59,704 nt of DNA, taken from the NCBI GenBank assembly GCA_017305555.1, contig JAFKKM010000034.1, positions 1-59,704 of the forward strand, read 5' to 3'. This DNA is from Hyphomicrobiales bacterium (GTDB lineage Bacteria; Pseudomonadota; Alphaproteobacteria; Rhizobiales; Xanthobacteraceae). The position numbers and the translations under genes were made by a program. How positions within the stretch are numbered: position 1 is the stretch's first letter; every line of letters begins with the position of its first letter. The notes under the pieces were generated by a model, which ran no database searches, was not told the DNA's origin, and was given only the letters and a program-made list of their open reading frames with translations. Shown here in pieces: positions 46,652 through 56,147 of this stretch.

Positions 46652-47287
46652 TTAGCCGGGACGGCCGCGCTTGCGCGGCTCGATCTGTTGAAGTTGACGA
46701 TGAAGCGTGATTGCCGGAGCGACCAGTTCAAGCCAGGTGCAGGAACGGCCGGGACGTTCGAGCTGGAATTTGAGCGCTGCCTCCTGATCCCGGAAAAGCC
46801 GGGCATAGGCCTTTGAAGAGTTCGGTTGACCTGTCGACGGATCGGAAACGATCAGCAAAAACTCGGGCTGGGGATGCGTCTGGACGAGACTTCCCGGACC
46901 TTGATCCGGCATCACAGAAAAATCTGATCGTCCTTTGGTGCGCAGAATCCGCTGATAAGCCTCCTCGAGTTCTCGCCGGAAGCGACGTAGCGTGCTGACG
47001 ACAAAGCCCTGCGGCCAGCCGTGGTCGAGCATCCGCATTGCGATCTGAAGGGCGAACGCTTCGTATCCTGTAAAATTGACCTCGACGCCTTTGCCTGGCG
47101 ATCTATCGCTATAAAAGGCATAGTTCGATCGTTCGGGATCATTTGAGCGCTTTGCACAGCCACCGGCACGATCCGAGTCCAGAACGCGTTTGATGCGTGT
47201 CCGCAAGTCCGCAGCTGGGGCATTTTGATGATTGCCAAGGATCCGCGCGATCGCTTCTTCCACCTGGTTGCGCTTATACAGCAACAT
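46652..47287 (-). CDS. Conserved phage-island hypothetical protein
   Basis: A 211-aa soluble protein starting MLLYKRNQVEEAIARILG, a start I recall from a conserved family found in rhizobial phage-like islands. Later motifs are SDPERSNYAFY, FTGYEAFALQIAMRMLDHGW and a basic tail (RKRGRPG). The frame continues 59 codons upstream but without family likeness. It precedes the methyltransferase gene by 31 bp on the same strand and probably belongs to that operon. Function unknown. Confidence 0.72.
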   Translation of the reverse strand: MLLYKRNQVEEAIARILGNHQNAPAADLRTRIKRVLDSDRAGGCAKRSNDPERSNYAFYSDRSPGKGVEVNFTGYEAFALQIAMRMLDHGWPQGFVVSTLRRFRRELEEAYQRILRTKGRSDFSVMPDQGPGSLVQTHPQPEFLLIVSDPSTGQPNSSKAYARLFRDQEAALKFQLERPGRSCTWLELVAPAITLHRQLQQIEPRKRGRPG

Positions 47288-47713
47288 ATGAAACCCATTG
47301 TTATGTTTTATTGAGTGATGCCCTGCCCGAACGATGCTGTCAACGTCACCACTTGCAAACAAAGTCGTGATTTGCAGTTCCAGCGCGCTTGCACATTTGT
47401 ACCGGCCTTTCCTGCACCGCGACCGCCGCAAAGAGCAACAATGTTGCTCGGAAAGGACTGGCATCGGGGCGCAAACGGAGCACTAGTGTCGGTGCGCCGG
47501 CGCGCGAGACCATGGGTATTTAAGGGATTTGTGCGCCGCTGCGACGGTGTCTGCATCATCGAATTGCGACGCCGGTAAGTATTTGGCGGGGCCTTGATGC
47601 CCTGTCCGGCACAAGCACGACGTGTGCCTGGGATCTCGCCCCGCGACCGCTCCGGTTGTGCGGGGCTGCGGCACTGCGGCGATGTTGCCGCAAAGCCGTT
47701 TAAGGAGATCCCC
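47288..47713. other. Divergent intergenic region of the phage-like module
   Basis: About 426 bp between the leftward packaging operon and the rightward recombination operon. Short frames here lack any domain. Visible structure: GGCACA-N9-TGTGCC at 47608-47628, a possible operator, and CCCCGC...GCGGGG around 47638-47664, a possible hairpin. Promoters for both operons should lie here. Confidence 0.45.
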
Positions 47714-48745
47714 GTGTCAGTTCGCGTTCCGCGTCTTACGCCATCCGCCGCAGAGGCATCCTCGCTTCCGCATCAAACCGCGCCGGCTCTTGCGACCGAC
47801 GATCATCCGTTGGATGCCGCATCGCCGTCGAGCATTGCGGCTCCGTTGTCTTCCGCATCGCCCGACAGCGGCACGCAGCGCTCCCGTTCCCGCGCATCGA
47901 GCAGCCGCGCACGGACCAATCGCGTATCGCACCAATCGCTGCATCACGACCGCCGCTCGTTCATCGGCGGCTCGGATGCACGCATCATCATGGGCACGGA
48001 TGAGGCGCGGCTGGTGCGGCTGTGGCGGGAGAAGCGCGGCGAGATCGTGCCCGAGGACCTCTCCGACAATCTGGTGGTGCAGCTCGGCACCGTGACCGAA
48101 GACCTCAACCGCAATTGGTACGAACGCAACACCGGCCACACCGTCAAGGACGTGCAGCGGCGGGTACATCACCGGGCGCTATCCTGGATGGCGGCAACCC
48201 TCGACGGCATCGTGGTGCAGAGTGGCGCGGTGTTCGAGGCCAAGTTCATGCTGCCATGGAGCTTCTCGGAGGAAGCCGCGGCCGAGAAGCACATGGCGCA
48301 ATTGCAGCATAACATGTGGGTGGTCGGAACGTCATCGGCGGCGCTGTCGATCATCACCGGCGGCGGCAAGTGGGTCGAACTGACCATTGCGGCCGATCCG
48401 TTGTACCAGCATCTGTTGATCACCGCGGAGAAAGCCTTCTGGCGCTGCGTCAAGGATGGCGAGGCCCCACGCTTGTTCGGTGTCGAGGCGCCCCGGCCCC
48501 GGCTGCAAGCGGTCCGCGTGGTCGACATGAGTGCTTCCAACAGTTGGGCGGAGTTGGCCGGGGTCTATCGCCAGACCCGGCCGGCGTTCCTGCAGCATGA
48601 GGCCGCCAGGGCCGATCTGAAGAAGCTGGTGCCGGAGGATGCCAGGGAAGCGGTCGGCCATGGGGTGCGGGCGAAGCGCGCCAGGAATGGCGCGGTGAGT
48701 TTTGAGCTGCTGGACCTGGAGGCCGCCGATGCACCGCGCCAGTGA
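47714..48745 (+). CDS. YqaJ-family viral recombinase/exonuclease
   Basis: A 343-aa lambda-exonuclease-like protein. After a disordered Ser/Pro/Ala-rich N-terminus (about 1-75), the core shows [16 protein letters not shown]129 in GTVTED, D164 in AATLDG, E175/K177 in FEAKF and Q198 in AQLQHNMWV, the PD-(D/E)XK set. GTG at 47714 has AAGGAG 6 bases before it and is chosen over a frame reaching 47594. It resects dsDNA ends for annealing recombination. The next gene, an ERF annealase, overlaps by 17 bases, the standard partner. Confidence 0.9.
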   Translation: MSVRVPRLTPSAAEASSLPHQTAPALATDDHPLDAASPSSIAAPLSSASPDSGTQRSRSRASSSRARTNRVSHQSLHHDRRSFIGGSDARIIMGTDEARLVRLWREKRGEIVPEDLSDNLVVQLGTVTEDLNRNWYERNTGHTVKDVQRRVHHRALSWMAATLDGIVVQSGAVFEAKFMLPWSFSEEAAAEKHMAQLQHNMWVVGTSSAALSIITGGGKWVELTIAADPLYQHLLITAEKAFWRCVKDGEAPRLFGVEAPRPRLQAVRVVDMSASNSWAELAGVYRQTRPAFLQHEAARADLKKLVPEDAREAVGHGVRAKRARNGAVSFELLDLEAADAPRQ

Positions 48746-49970
48746 GACCATCGGCGCCATCGCCGCGGCGCTGGCCAAGGCCCAGGCCGATCTCGCCAAC
48801 CCCGAGAAGTCCCTGACCGCCACCATCCACTCGCCGTTCCCGCGCGAAGCCGACCGCACCTTCCGCTATGCCTCGCTCGCCAGCGGCCTCGACCTCGTCC
48901 GCAAGGCGCTGGGACGGCAGGAGATCGCCACGATCCAGACCACCGCGATCGATCCCGACAACGGGCAGATCCGGTTGACGACGGTTTTGGCACATTCCTC
49001 GGGGGAATGGATCGCCTCGGATTGGCCGGTCTGTGCAACAAGCGACATGGCGGCGCCACATCGCATGGGCGCGGCTCTAACCTATGCCCGGCGCTATGCG
49101 CTGTTTGCCCTGGTCGGCATTGCCGGCGAGGACGATCTCGATGCACCGGACCTCATGACCGGCCCCGCGTCCGCGCCGGTGCCGCCACCGTCGCATTCGT
49201 CCGGACCGCGCCCGTCAAAGGCGCCGGCCAACACCACCCTGCACCGGCCGCCGCTCACGCCGGCGCGTTCCGTGCAGCTGCGCGACCAGCTGCTGGCGGA
49301 GATCGCAACGCTCCCCGATGGCGAGGCACTGGCGCTGTGGGCCCATCGGCGGATGGCCGACAAGAACACGCTCACAGCCGACGATGCCAGATCGATCGAG
49401 ACCGCCTGTGCACGGCTGCTGGGGGCCTGGGGTATTCCAGGGGAGCAGACGTCCTCCGACGGTGACGCGCCCACCAGCGGACCGGATACTGCGGCAAAGC
49501 CGGCCTCCGCAAACGGCGATGTCGGCATGACAGCGAGCCCGGTCCTGGTCGCGGTCGCCGATGCCCCACAGCCTCCGGCACCCGGCGACCGGCGCCCTTC
49601 CCGGCCGATCGCGGTCATCCCGCGCCCCAAACCGGTTCGCCGCCGCAACAAGGCGCATCTCGCCTTCGTGGCGACGCAACCCTGCCTGGTCTGCCAGCGC
49701 ACGCCGTGCGACGCCCATCACCTCAAGTTCGCCCAGCCCAAGGCATTGGGCCGCAAGGTCAGCGACGAGTTCACCGTGCCGTTGTGCCGCGCCCATCACA
49801 ACGATCTGCACCGCCACAGCAACGAGCCGGCGTGGTGGGCCAATCTCAAGATCGCCCCGCTCCCGATCGCCCGCGAACTCTGGAGCGGCAGTTCAGGCGA
49901 TCCGATCGATGGTCACGCCGATAGCCCACCGACCGACGCCGCCACCACACGCCTCGCGGTGGCGCCATGA
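48729..49970 (+). CDS. ERF-family single-strand annealing protein fused to an HNH-type domain
   Basis: A 413-aa protein. Residues 1-140 are an ERF annealase ([47 protein letters not shown]). A variable Pro/Ala-rich middle follows. Residues 307-375 carry a zinc-finger nuclease-like module: CLVC at 319-322, CDAHH at 327-331 and CRAHHNDLH at 353-361, similar to DUF968/HNH proteins of phages that cut recombination intermediates. GGAGG lies 6 bases before ATG 48729. Translation is coupled with the exonuclease upstream and the DUF2130 gene downstream. Confidence 0.87.
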   Translation: MHRASETIGAIAAALAKAQADLANPEKSLTATIHSPFPREADRTFRYASLASGLDLVRKALGRQEIATIQTTAIDPDNGQIRLTTVLAHSSGEWIASDWPVCATSDMAAPHRMGAALTYARRYALFALVGIAGEDDLDAPDLMTGPASAPVPPPSHSSGPRPSKAPANTTLHRPPLTPARSVQLRDQLLAEIATLPDGEALALWAHRRMADKNTLTADDARSIETACARLLGAWGIPGEQTSSDGDAPTSGPDTAAKPASANGDVGMTASPVLVAVADAPQPPAPGDRRPSRPIAVIPRPKPVRRRNKAHLAFVATQPCLVCQRTPCDAHHLKFAQPKALGRKVSDEFTVPLCRAHHNDLHRHSNEPAWWANLKIAPLPIARELWSGSSGDPIDGHADSPPTDAATTRLAVAP

Positions 49971-51262
49971 GCGAACCGCAGATCGTCTGCCCCAAATGCC
50001 GCACCGCGATCCGGCTGACGGATTCGCTGGCGGCGCCGTTACTGGCCAAAACCCGCAAACAGTTCGAGCAACGGCTGGCGCAGCAGGAAGCGGGTTTTGC
50101 CAAGCGCGAGACCGACCTGCGCAAGCAGAAGGACGAGCTAACCAAGGCCCGCAAGGCGATCGACGCCGCGGTCGCCAAAAAGCTTGCGAGCGCCCGCATG
50201 GCGATCGCCAAGACCATCGCCAAGGCCGAGGCGCAAAAGGCCCGCCGGGCGCTGGCCAATGATCTCGACCAGCGCGACCGTCAGCTCACCGAGCTGCAGC
50301 AGCATCTCGACGCCAACGCCGCCAAGCTCGCGGAGGCGCAAAAGGCCCAGGCCGCGGTGCTGCGCAAGACCCGTGAACTGGACGACGCCAAACGTGAGCT
50401 CGAACTCTCGGTGGAGCAACGGGTCCAGGAGGCCCTCGCCACGGTGCGCAGCCAGGCCGAGCGCGACGCCGAGGCCCGCCTCAAGACCAAGGTGACCGAA
50501 CGCGACCTTCAGATCGCCAGCATGCAGCGCAAGATCGAGGAGCTGCGTCGCAAGGCGTCCCAGGGTTCGGAACAGCTGCAGGGCGAGGCCTTCGAACACG
50601 AGGTCGAAGCGGCGTTGCGGCACCAGTTCCCGCAGGACCTGATCGAACCGGTCCCCACCGGCGAATTAGGCGGCGACATCCTCCAGCGGGTCCGCAACGC
50701 CACCGGCCAGCTCTGTGGCACCCTGCTCTGGGAGCTCAAGGCCACCAAAACCTGGAACGAGCGCTGGCTCGCCAAGCTGCGCGACGACCAGCGCGCCGCG
50801 CACGCCGACGTGGCGCTGCTGGTCTCCAACGTCCTGCCCAAGGGCTGTGAGAGCTTCGGCATTCTTGACGGCGTCTGGGTCACCCACCGCCGCTACGCCA
50901 TGCCGCTCGCCGCAGCGCTACGCCACTCGCTGATCGAGGTTGCCACCCTGCGTCAGGCCAACGCCGGTCAGCGCAGCAAGATGGAGCTGATGTATCAGTA
51001 CCTCACCGGTCCCCGGTTCCGGCTGCGTATCGAAGCCATCGTCGACAAGTTCACCGACATGCAGGCCGATCTCGACCGCGAGCGCAAGGCCATCACCCGC
51101 CTCTGGGCCAAACGCGAGCAGCAACTCAACGCCGTCATCACCTCCAGCGCCGGCCTCTACGGCGATCTCCAGGGCATCGCAGGAAATACCATGCCGGAAA
51201 TCGAACGGCTGGATGTGCTGATGATTGAGGGAAGTAATATTTCAAAATTCGGCGAGCCGTAG
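49967..51262 (+). CDS. DUF2130 protein with zinc motif, coiled coil and PD-(D/E)XK-like core
   Basis: A 431-aa protein. It opens with a CPKC motif (C8, C11), continues as a long charged coiled coil (about 25-200), and then shows a nuclease-like fold: [12 protein letters not shown] at 206-217, GGDI with D237, and [10 protein letters not shown] with E256/K258. The last part is helical (about 325-420). DUF2130 members are mostly uncharacterised. The 4-base ATGA overlap with the ERF-HNH gene ties it to DNA recombination. A second nuclease or end-processing factor is a reasonable guess. Confidence 0.85.
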   Translation: MSEPQIVCPKCRTAIRLTDSLAAPLLAKTRKQFEQRLAQQEAGFAKRETDLRKQKDELTKARKAIDAAVAKKLASARMAIAKTIAKAEAQKARRALANDLDQRDRQLTELQQHLDANAAKLAEAQKAQAAVLRKTRELDDAKRELELSVEQRVQEALATVRSQAERDAEARLKTKVTERDLQIASMQRKIEELRRKASQGSEQLQGEAFEHEVEAALRHQFPQDLIEPVPTGELGGDILQRVRNATGQLCGTLLWELKATKTWNERWLAKLRDDQRAAHADVALLVSNVLPKGCESFGILDGVWVTHRRYAMPLAAALRHSLIEVATLRQANAGQRSKMELMYQYLTGPRFRLRIEAIVDKFTDMQADLDRERKAITRLWAKREQQLNAVITSSAGLYGDLQGIAGNTMPEIERLDVLMIEGSNISKFGEP

Positions 51263-51302
51263 TCCATTGTAGCCTTAGTAGCTTTGAGCTGTTTCCGGAT
51301 AG

Positions 51303-51399
51303 ATGGACACTAGCCGCGAGTTCAAGGTCGAAGCGCGCAAGTTGGTCAGGAAAACGGGGTATCAATCACGCAAGCCGGCTCCGACTGTAATCCTGCCTG
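51303..51399 (+). pseudogene. IS3-family orfA remnant cut by IS66
   Basis: MDTSREFKVEARKLVRKTG in one frame continues as GVSITQAGSD in the next, together matching the start of IS3 OrfA (EFKxEAVKLVxExGVSVTQAAxDL). One base is lost near 51358. Similarity fades shortly before the IS66 end at 51444. Confidence 0.6.
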
Positions 51400-51461
51400 T
51401 CATCCCGCCAAGACGATTGCGCGGATGGTGCTGAGGTCGAGAGGTAAGCGAGAAGGGCCGT

Positions 51462-53066
51462 TCAGCTTTGGTAGTTCCACGGCATGAGTTTGTCGATCTG
51501 GCTATTGGGCCATCCGTTGGCGATGCGCTCAAGGGTGTGGGTAAGCCAGGCCAGTGGATCGGCCTGATTCATTCTGGCCGTCGCCAACAGGGTCGCGATG
51601 GTCGCCCATGTTCGGCCGCCGCCATCGCTGCCGGCGAACAGGCTGTTCTTTCGCGTAATCGTTTGCGGCCGGATAGCGCGCTCGACGGTATTCGAATCGA
51701 TCTCGATCCGGCCGTCGGCGAGGAAGCGTTCGAGCGCGCCGCGCCGGGAGATGGCATAGCGGATCGCTTCGGCAAGTTTCGACTTGCCCGACAGTTTCGG
51801 CAATTCCGTTTCCCATAGCGCGAAGAGCTCGGCCACGATGGGGGCGGACTTGCCCTGGCGCGTTTTCATTCGCGTTGCCGGATCGCGGCCGCGGACGTCC
51901 GCTTCGATAGTCCACAGCGGGGCCATCAGCGCGATCGTGTGCGAAGCGATCGCTGACTGGTCCGCGACGTGCCGTTCATAGAACTTGCGCCGCACGTGCG
52001 ACCAGCAGGCGGCCAGCGTCACGCCGTCGTTGCCCTGATCGGCGCGGGCCAGCCGCCGATATCCGGCATATCCATCGACTTGCAGGATACCGCGATAGCC
52101 ATCCAGATGGCGGGCAACGCATGCGCCCGCGCGGCTGTCCTCGAAGCGATACGCCACCATGGGTGGATCGCTGCCGCCGAAGGGACGATCGTCCCGGACG
52201 TACGCCCAAAGATACGCTGTCTTGACTTTTCCCGAGCCCGGCGCCAGCGTCGGCAAGGTTGTTTCGTCGGCAAAAACCCGCTCGCCTTGCTTGATCCGGA
52301 GCAGCAGATATTCGGCCAGCGGCTCGAGTTCGAAGCCGATCCTGCCCATCCACTGCGCCATCAGGGCCCGGTCGATCTCGACCTTGTCGCGCGCGTAGAT
52401 CGCTTCCTGGCGGTAGAGCGGAAGGCCATCGGCATACTTCGCCACCGCGATCTGCGCCAGCAGCGCCTCCGTCGGAATGCCGCTCTCGATGATGCGGGCC
52501 GGTGCGGTCGCCTGCGCGACCCCATCCCAGCCCTTGTAGACGTATTTGGGACGACGCGTGACGATCACCCGGAACCTCGCCGGCATCACGTCGAGCCGTT
52601 CGGAGACATCCTCGCCGATCAGGACACGCTCCAGCCCCTCGCAGCCGGCTGGAACCTCAGGCTCAATCACAATCTCCACCCGCTCGAGATGATCGGCAAA
52701 GCTCTTGCGCGGACGCGGTGCACGCGGGTTCTTCGACGGCCCCGCGGCCTTGGCGAGTTGCGCCCTGATCGCCGCCACGCCGGTTGCGATCTCGTCGAAC
52801 ACCAGTGCGTACTGCTCTTCGCTCAGCGCATCGGCGCCCAGCCGTTCGGAGCGGCGACCAAAGCGGATCCGTTCCAGAACCTTGATCGTCGCCGTCAGCC
52901 GCGCGATGCGCTCGTCGGCGGTTTTGGTCGCAGCCTCAAGATGCGTGTTGCGCTGTTCCAGTTCAGCGTTGCGCGTCTCGACCTGCGTCCGCTGCGCATC
53001 CATCGCGATGATCATCGCCTTCAGCGCATCGACGTCATCCGGAAGCTCAAGATCAGAGGGCCGCAT
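51462..53066 (-). CDS. tnpC: IS66 transposase TnpC
   Basis: A 534-aa DDE transposase. It has a coiled-coil N-terminus (DAQRTQVETRNAELEQRN), the conserved RIRFGRRSERL segment, a zinc-binding-like region (VPAGCEGLERVLIGEDV), and the catalytic core with FADETTLPTL, LQVDGYAGY and the closing LFAGSDGGGRTWATI. Length matches intact family members. Start ATG at 53066 is chosen over a TTG two codons up. Confidence 0.93.
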   Translation of the reverse strand: MRPSDLELPDDVDALKAMIIAMDAQRTQVETRNAELEQRNTHLEAATKTADERIARLTATIKVLERIRFGRRSERLGADALSEEQYALVFDEIATGVAAIRAQLAKAAGPSKNPRAPRPRKSFADHLERVEIVIEPEVPAGCEGLERVLIGEDVSERLDVMPARFRVIVTRRPKYVYKGWDGVAQATAPARIIESGIPTEALLAQIAVAKYADGLPLYRQEAIYARDKVEIDRALMAQWMGRIGFELEPLAEYLLLRIKQGERVFADETTLPTLAPGSGKVKTAYLWAYVRDDRPFGGSDPPMVAYRFEDSRAGACVARHLDGYRGILQVDGYAGYRRLARADQGNDGVTLAACWSHVRRKFYERHVADQSAIASHTIALMAPLWTIEADVRGRDPATRMKTRQGKSAPIVAELFALWETELPKLSGKSKLAEAIRYAISRRGALERFLADGRIEIDSNTVERAIRPQTITRKNSLFAGSDGGGRTWATIATLLATARMNQADPLAWLTHTLERIANGWPNSQIDKLMPWNYQS

Positions 53067-53139
53067 ACCCAATCAGAGCATACTCGGCGGTGGTTTGCCC
53101 GCTCTTTTCGCGGTCTGATTCACTGTGCCGCAGTGATAT

Positions 53140-53484
53140 CTAACCAACCGATTCCGGACGCATGATCGGTGTCGCCTGGACCCGCTTCCAATCCATCCCG
53201 TCGACCAAAGCCAGCAACTGGGCATGATGAAGCTGGATCCGATGATGACCGATCGGTGGCCAGACAAACCGTGCCTTCTCCAGCCGCTTCAAATACAGAC
53301 ACGCGCCACTGCCGTCCCACCATACGATCTTGATCCGGTCGGCCCGTTTCGCCCGGAACACATACAGCGCACCATCAAACGGATCCGAGCCGGCATCCCG
53401 CACCAGCGCCAGCAGACCATCGATTCCTTTGCGGAAGTCGACCGGATGGCTCGCCAGATAAACCTTTACGCCTGCCGGGATCAT
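53140..53484 (-). CDS. tnpB: IS66 accessory protein TnpB
   Basis: A 114-aa protein with the family motifs PVDFRKGIDGLLALV, DPFDGALYVFRAKRADRIK and the tail MRPESVG; complete by length. Required for IS66 transposition, role not understood. Overlaps tnpA by 4 bases. Confidence 0.93.
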   Translation of the reverse strand: MIPAGVKVYLASHPVDFRKGIDGLLALVRDAGSDPFDGALYVFRAKRADRIKIVWWDGSGACLYLKRLEKARFVWPPIGHHRIQLHHAQLLALVDGMDWKRVQATPIMRPESVG

Positions 53485-53873
53485 GCCGAGCGCACCGCAC
53501 GCAGAACACGCCGCAAATGCGCTTCGTCGACAGCCGCGCCGGCGCGAACCGTCATGCCGTTAACATCGATCTCGATGATCGGCGACGGCGCCGTTTGTGG
53601 CTCAGAGCTGACGACGCCACCCGCCGCGCTACGCCGTTCAATCTCGCCTTTCCGGATTAAAACCGAACGCCAGCCAAACAACTGCGACGGGCTGATCCCG
53701 ATTTCCCGGGCCAGCGCCGAAACGTTCGCGCCCGCTTCACAACTCCGCGCCGCCATCTCCGCCTTGAAGGCATCCGACCAGCGCCGCCGTCCCGCCACTG
53801 GCGCCCCCTCGATGCGATCCGCAACCGCCTCGATCAGGTGAAAGCTTCTATCTCCAGGCATAGGCGTAGACAT
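53481..53873 (-). CDS. tnpA: IS66 accessory protein TnpA
   Basis: A 130-aa protein with a helix-turn-helix (RRRWSDAFKAEMAARSCEAG, then NVSALAREIGISPSQLFGWR) that probably binds the element ends. ATG at 53873; an ATG at 53861 is also possible. Intact by length. Confidence 0.88.
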   Translation of the reverse strand: MSTPMPGDRSFHLIEAVADRIEGAPVAGRRRWSDAFKAEMAARSCEAGANVSALAREIGISPSQLFGWRSVLIRKGEIERRSAAGGVVSSEPQTAPSPIIEIDVNGMTVRAGAAVDEAHLRRVLRAVRSA

Positions 53874-53879
53874 GGAAAT

Positions 53880-54549
53880 TGACACCCCGCTCGCAACAAT
53901 AGTGCCACCATCGCCTCTTCGTCACCCGCTACGCTAGATGGGATATCCTTGTCGTTTACGTCGAGAGAGACCCCGTTCGAGTAGAAGCGGCAGGTGCGGC
54001 CGAAGCTAGGGCTGGGTACCGGAGCCGAACAGCCCAAATCGTCCCCTATGCCGGCCGGTTTGACGGACTTCACGCGCTTGTCTCTAGCGCCTGCCCGGTG
54101 CGCTTCCATAACAACGAATACACAGTCGCGGCCAGCGCCGTCCGGCACCCGGTCGAGGTCTAGGCGTATGCCGACTGCATCGCGGTCCGCTGAGATCGAA
54201 GGACTCTCGCTGAGCATCCGCGATCCTTCGGCAACGACGATCCGGTGCTCGTACCCTCTTCTACAAAGTCGTCGACGTCCTCAATCGCCTCGAGAGCGGA
54301 CTGATATTGAATGTCAGGGCCAGTTCGCCGAACATCCGAACGGATGGACTTCATCATGCTAGACGAACTCAGGATCTGCCGTTTGCCCAATCCGGCGGCC
54401 AGATTCTGTTCCATTTTGTCAGTCGGGTCGATGGATACCACCAGCGTTGCACCGACAACAATACATAGGATAGCTATCGCCGCTCCGAGCAACAAATGTC
54501 TTCTTTCTATCGTACAAGAATTACCCGCGAACCGCGATTGGGGAAGCAT
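53880..54549 (-). pseudogene. Broken membrane-anchored protein of unknown family
   Basis: An N-terminal frame (from 54549) has one transmembrane helix (HLLLGAAIAILCIVVGATLV) and runs to about 54262. A second frame continues with GYEHRIVVAEGSRMLSESPS and about 100 further residues with good coding character (CRFYSNGVSLDVNDKDIP), then ends at the IS66 border. The simplest reading is one periplasm-facing protein, frameshifted and cut by IS66. Two overlapping genes cannot be excluded. No family recognised. Confidence 0.4.
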
Positions 54550-54751
54550 TCCTAAACCAGCGCGACCAGAAGGATCGGGCCTGGGGTTCTGGTAATTCAA
54601 GTGGCTCCAAAGTTGCGGCGGGAAACTCGCAGTTCGTTATTTGACCGCGCCGGAAGAACGTGCAAGCGACGGTAGCGTTATCTATTTTCACCACCGTCAT
54701 CCTCGGACTGCCTGACTTGAGAGTAACAACATCACCAATCTTAAAAAACAT
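54521..54751 (-). CDS. DUF2158 (YodC-like) small protein
   Basis: A 76-aa protein starting MFFKIGDVVTLKSGSPRMTV, the DUF2158 signature, with FFRRGQITNCEFPAATLE matching the second half of the family. Small beta-barrel of unknown role, common as an accessory gene. It overlaps the start of the broken gene downstream by about 29 bases. Confidence 0.75.
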   Translation of the reverse strand: MFFKIGDVVTLKSGSPRMTVVKIDNATVACTFFRRGQITNCEFPAATLEPLELPEPQARSFWSRWFRNASPIAVRG

Positions 54752-55283
54752 GCCAGCTCCGATCGTCTATGCCACACAATAAAAAATATACCAACGGCCG
54801 CGAGAATCGGTCTCGCACTGGCCCCTTCAAAAGGTATTACTTAATCCAATCCGCTGAACAACACAGCCCCCCATTTGGAGGAAAGTGACCGGCGGTCTCC
54901 GTCCCCACCAAATCTCTTTTCGAAGGACCAGATGTCAATCTAGCCCTTTAATTGCGTGCTAATGTCAAGCTTCCTTAAGATGTCGGCACTGGGGTCATGG
55001 TCCTTATATGGACGCCTCCCGCTTGCCAAGTCTCGCTTAGAAGGGATGCCACACAGAATGCGGTTGCAGTTTTATATCCGGCCTGTTTATGCAGGTGAGA
55101 TACCTGCTGGCCCTGATGGAATCCGCTGACCCACGCCTCATTTTCCGAGAGGGCTCGAAGCCCGAAGGACCATTCAGGTTTGGTGGATCACGGTCCGACC
55201 TGTTTGCCATCACATCTTCACGGGACTTACGCAACCTTTCAGAAGATCACTCTTTCGCTGGCTGAATTGAGCGACGAACTAAC
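54752..55283. other. Gene-free spacer in the IS region
   Basis: About 530 bp with no supportable gene. It includes the short repeat unit at 54943-55005 that recurs at 57490-57664, and otherwise looks like eroded mobile DNA. Confidence 0.5.
54943..55005 (-). repeat. Short dispersed repeat, deleted copy
   Basis: Contains CCCTTTAATTGCG, TGTCAA and, 20 bases on, GATGTC-N4-CTGGGGTCATGGTCCTT (plus-strand reading). The same blocks in the same order are found at 57490-57664 with about 110 extra bases between them. On the minus strand it reads AGGACC-ATG, like a ribosome-binding site and start. Confidence 0.6.
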
Positions 55284-55409
55284 TTACGCCGGCGAGCTTT
55301 TGTACTCACGCTGGTACTGCCGCTCATGGGCCAGAAGCGCCCATAGTATACGCGCAGTCTTGTTTGCCATCGCGTACGCCTCCGGCAGCGGCCGTCTGGC
55401 GCTGATCAG
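55284..55409 (-). pseudogene. IS110-family transposase C-terminal remnant
   Basis: About 41 residues (ISARRPLPEAYAMANKTARI, then LWALLAHERQY) match the closing segment of IS110 transposases. Everything upstream is replaced by the IS66 element that begins near 55440. Confidence 0.65.
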
Positions 55410-55443
55410 CAAGTGTTGGGATAGATTGCTTTGATGGCGCGAT

Positions 55444-55478
55444 GATCGTGTCCATTTCTTATAGAAGCGGACACGATC
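55444..55478 (+). promoter_or_regulatory. Hairpin ahead of IS66 tnpA (copy 2)
   Basis: Perfect 10-bp inverted repeat GATCGTGTCC/GGACACGATC with a 15-base spacer, ending 4 bases before the tnpA ATG. In mRNA it would bury the start region, so it may limit translation from read-in transcripts. It could also be part of the element end. Confidence 0.45.
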
Positions 55479-55482
55479 GTAG

Positions 55483-55854
55483 ATGTTGGACGAAGGGGAA
55501 CCGACGACACTTCGGCGGAAGCGGCGGTCCTGGACGCTGGAGGAGAAACGCCGGATCGTCGACGAGAGTCTGGAAGACGGCGCCTCGCTTGCGGAGGTTG
55601 CGCGGCGGCACGATCTCAATGCCAACCAACTCTTTACCTGGCGCCGGCAGTTCGGCATCGAGCCTGCCGAACCGAAGCATTCCGCGTCTATCCTTCCGGT
55701 GACCATCATGCCGGAAACGGTGGCTGAGGCATCCGCGCCGGGATTGATTGGCCAGATGGAGATTGTGCTGGCGGAGGGCGATCGGATCCTGGTGTGGTCG
55801 GACGTCGAGACGGCGGCGCTGACGCGCGTGTTAAAGGCGCTGTCGCGGCGATGA
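55483..55854 (+). CDS. tnpA: IS66 accessory protein TnpA (copy 2)
   Basis: A 123-aa protein with helix-turn-helix RRKRRSWTLEEKRRIVDESL and GASLAEVARRHDLNANQLF. Only distantly like the TnpA at 53481, so a different IS66 subgroup. Its stop overlaps the tnpB start by 4 bases. Apparently intact although the element is not. Confidence 0.88.
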   Translation: MLDEGEPTTLRRKRRSWTLEEKRRIVDESLEDGASLAEVARRHDLNANQLFTWRRQFGIEPAEPKHSASILPVTIMPETVAEASAPGLIGQMEIVLAEGDRILVWSDVETAALTRVLKALSRR

Positions 55855-56147
55855 TCCCTGTTCCGAGCGGTGTTCGAGTCTGGATCGCAACGGGCCACAC
55901 CGATATGCGGCGTGGCATGCAGGGGTTGGCGCTGCAGGCGCAGGAGAGCCTGATGAGCGATCCCTTTGCCGGAGATCTCTACATCTTCCGGGGCCGGCGC
56001 GGCGATCTGGCAAATATCCTCTGGCATGACGGGGTCGGGTTGTCGCTTTACGCCAAGCGTCTGGACCGCGGTAAGTTCGTCTGGCCATCGGCTGCGGAAG
56101 GCGCGGTGTCGATCTCGGCAGCGCAGATGGCTTATATGCTCGATCAC
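55851..56147 (+). pseudogene. IS66 tnpB, 3-prime truncated (copy 2)
   Basis: MIPVPSGVRVWIATGHTDMR through AQMAYMLD is normal TnpB for about 95 residues. At about 56142 the family sequence (expected YMLEGIDWRxP...) gives way to the tail of the recombinase gene on the other strand. tnpC is absent. Confidence 0.8.

Larger units (their letters stand above)
51444..53885 (-). mobile_element. IS66-family insertion sequence (copy 1)
   Basis: Contains tnpA, tnpB and tnpC in the usual order on the minus strand. GTAAGCGAGAAGG at 51444 matches the conserved IS66 terminus on the tnpC side. I could not find the matching terminus beyond tnpA: the only candidate, GTAGCGGGTGACG read on the minus strand from about 53936, is poor, so the right limit is uncertain and the element may be truncated there. 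Confidence 0.8.

Noticed and set aside
53900-53960. Missing IS66 terminus next to tnpA copy 1
   Set aside because: The best candidate, GTAGCGGGTGACG on the minus strand, differs from GTAAGCG and no 8-bp target duplication matches the other side, so no end was annotated there.
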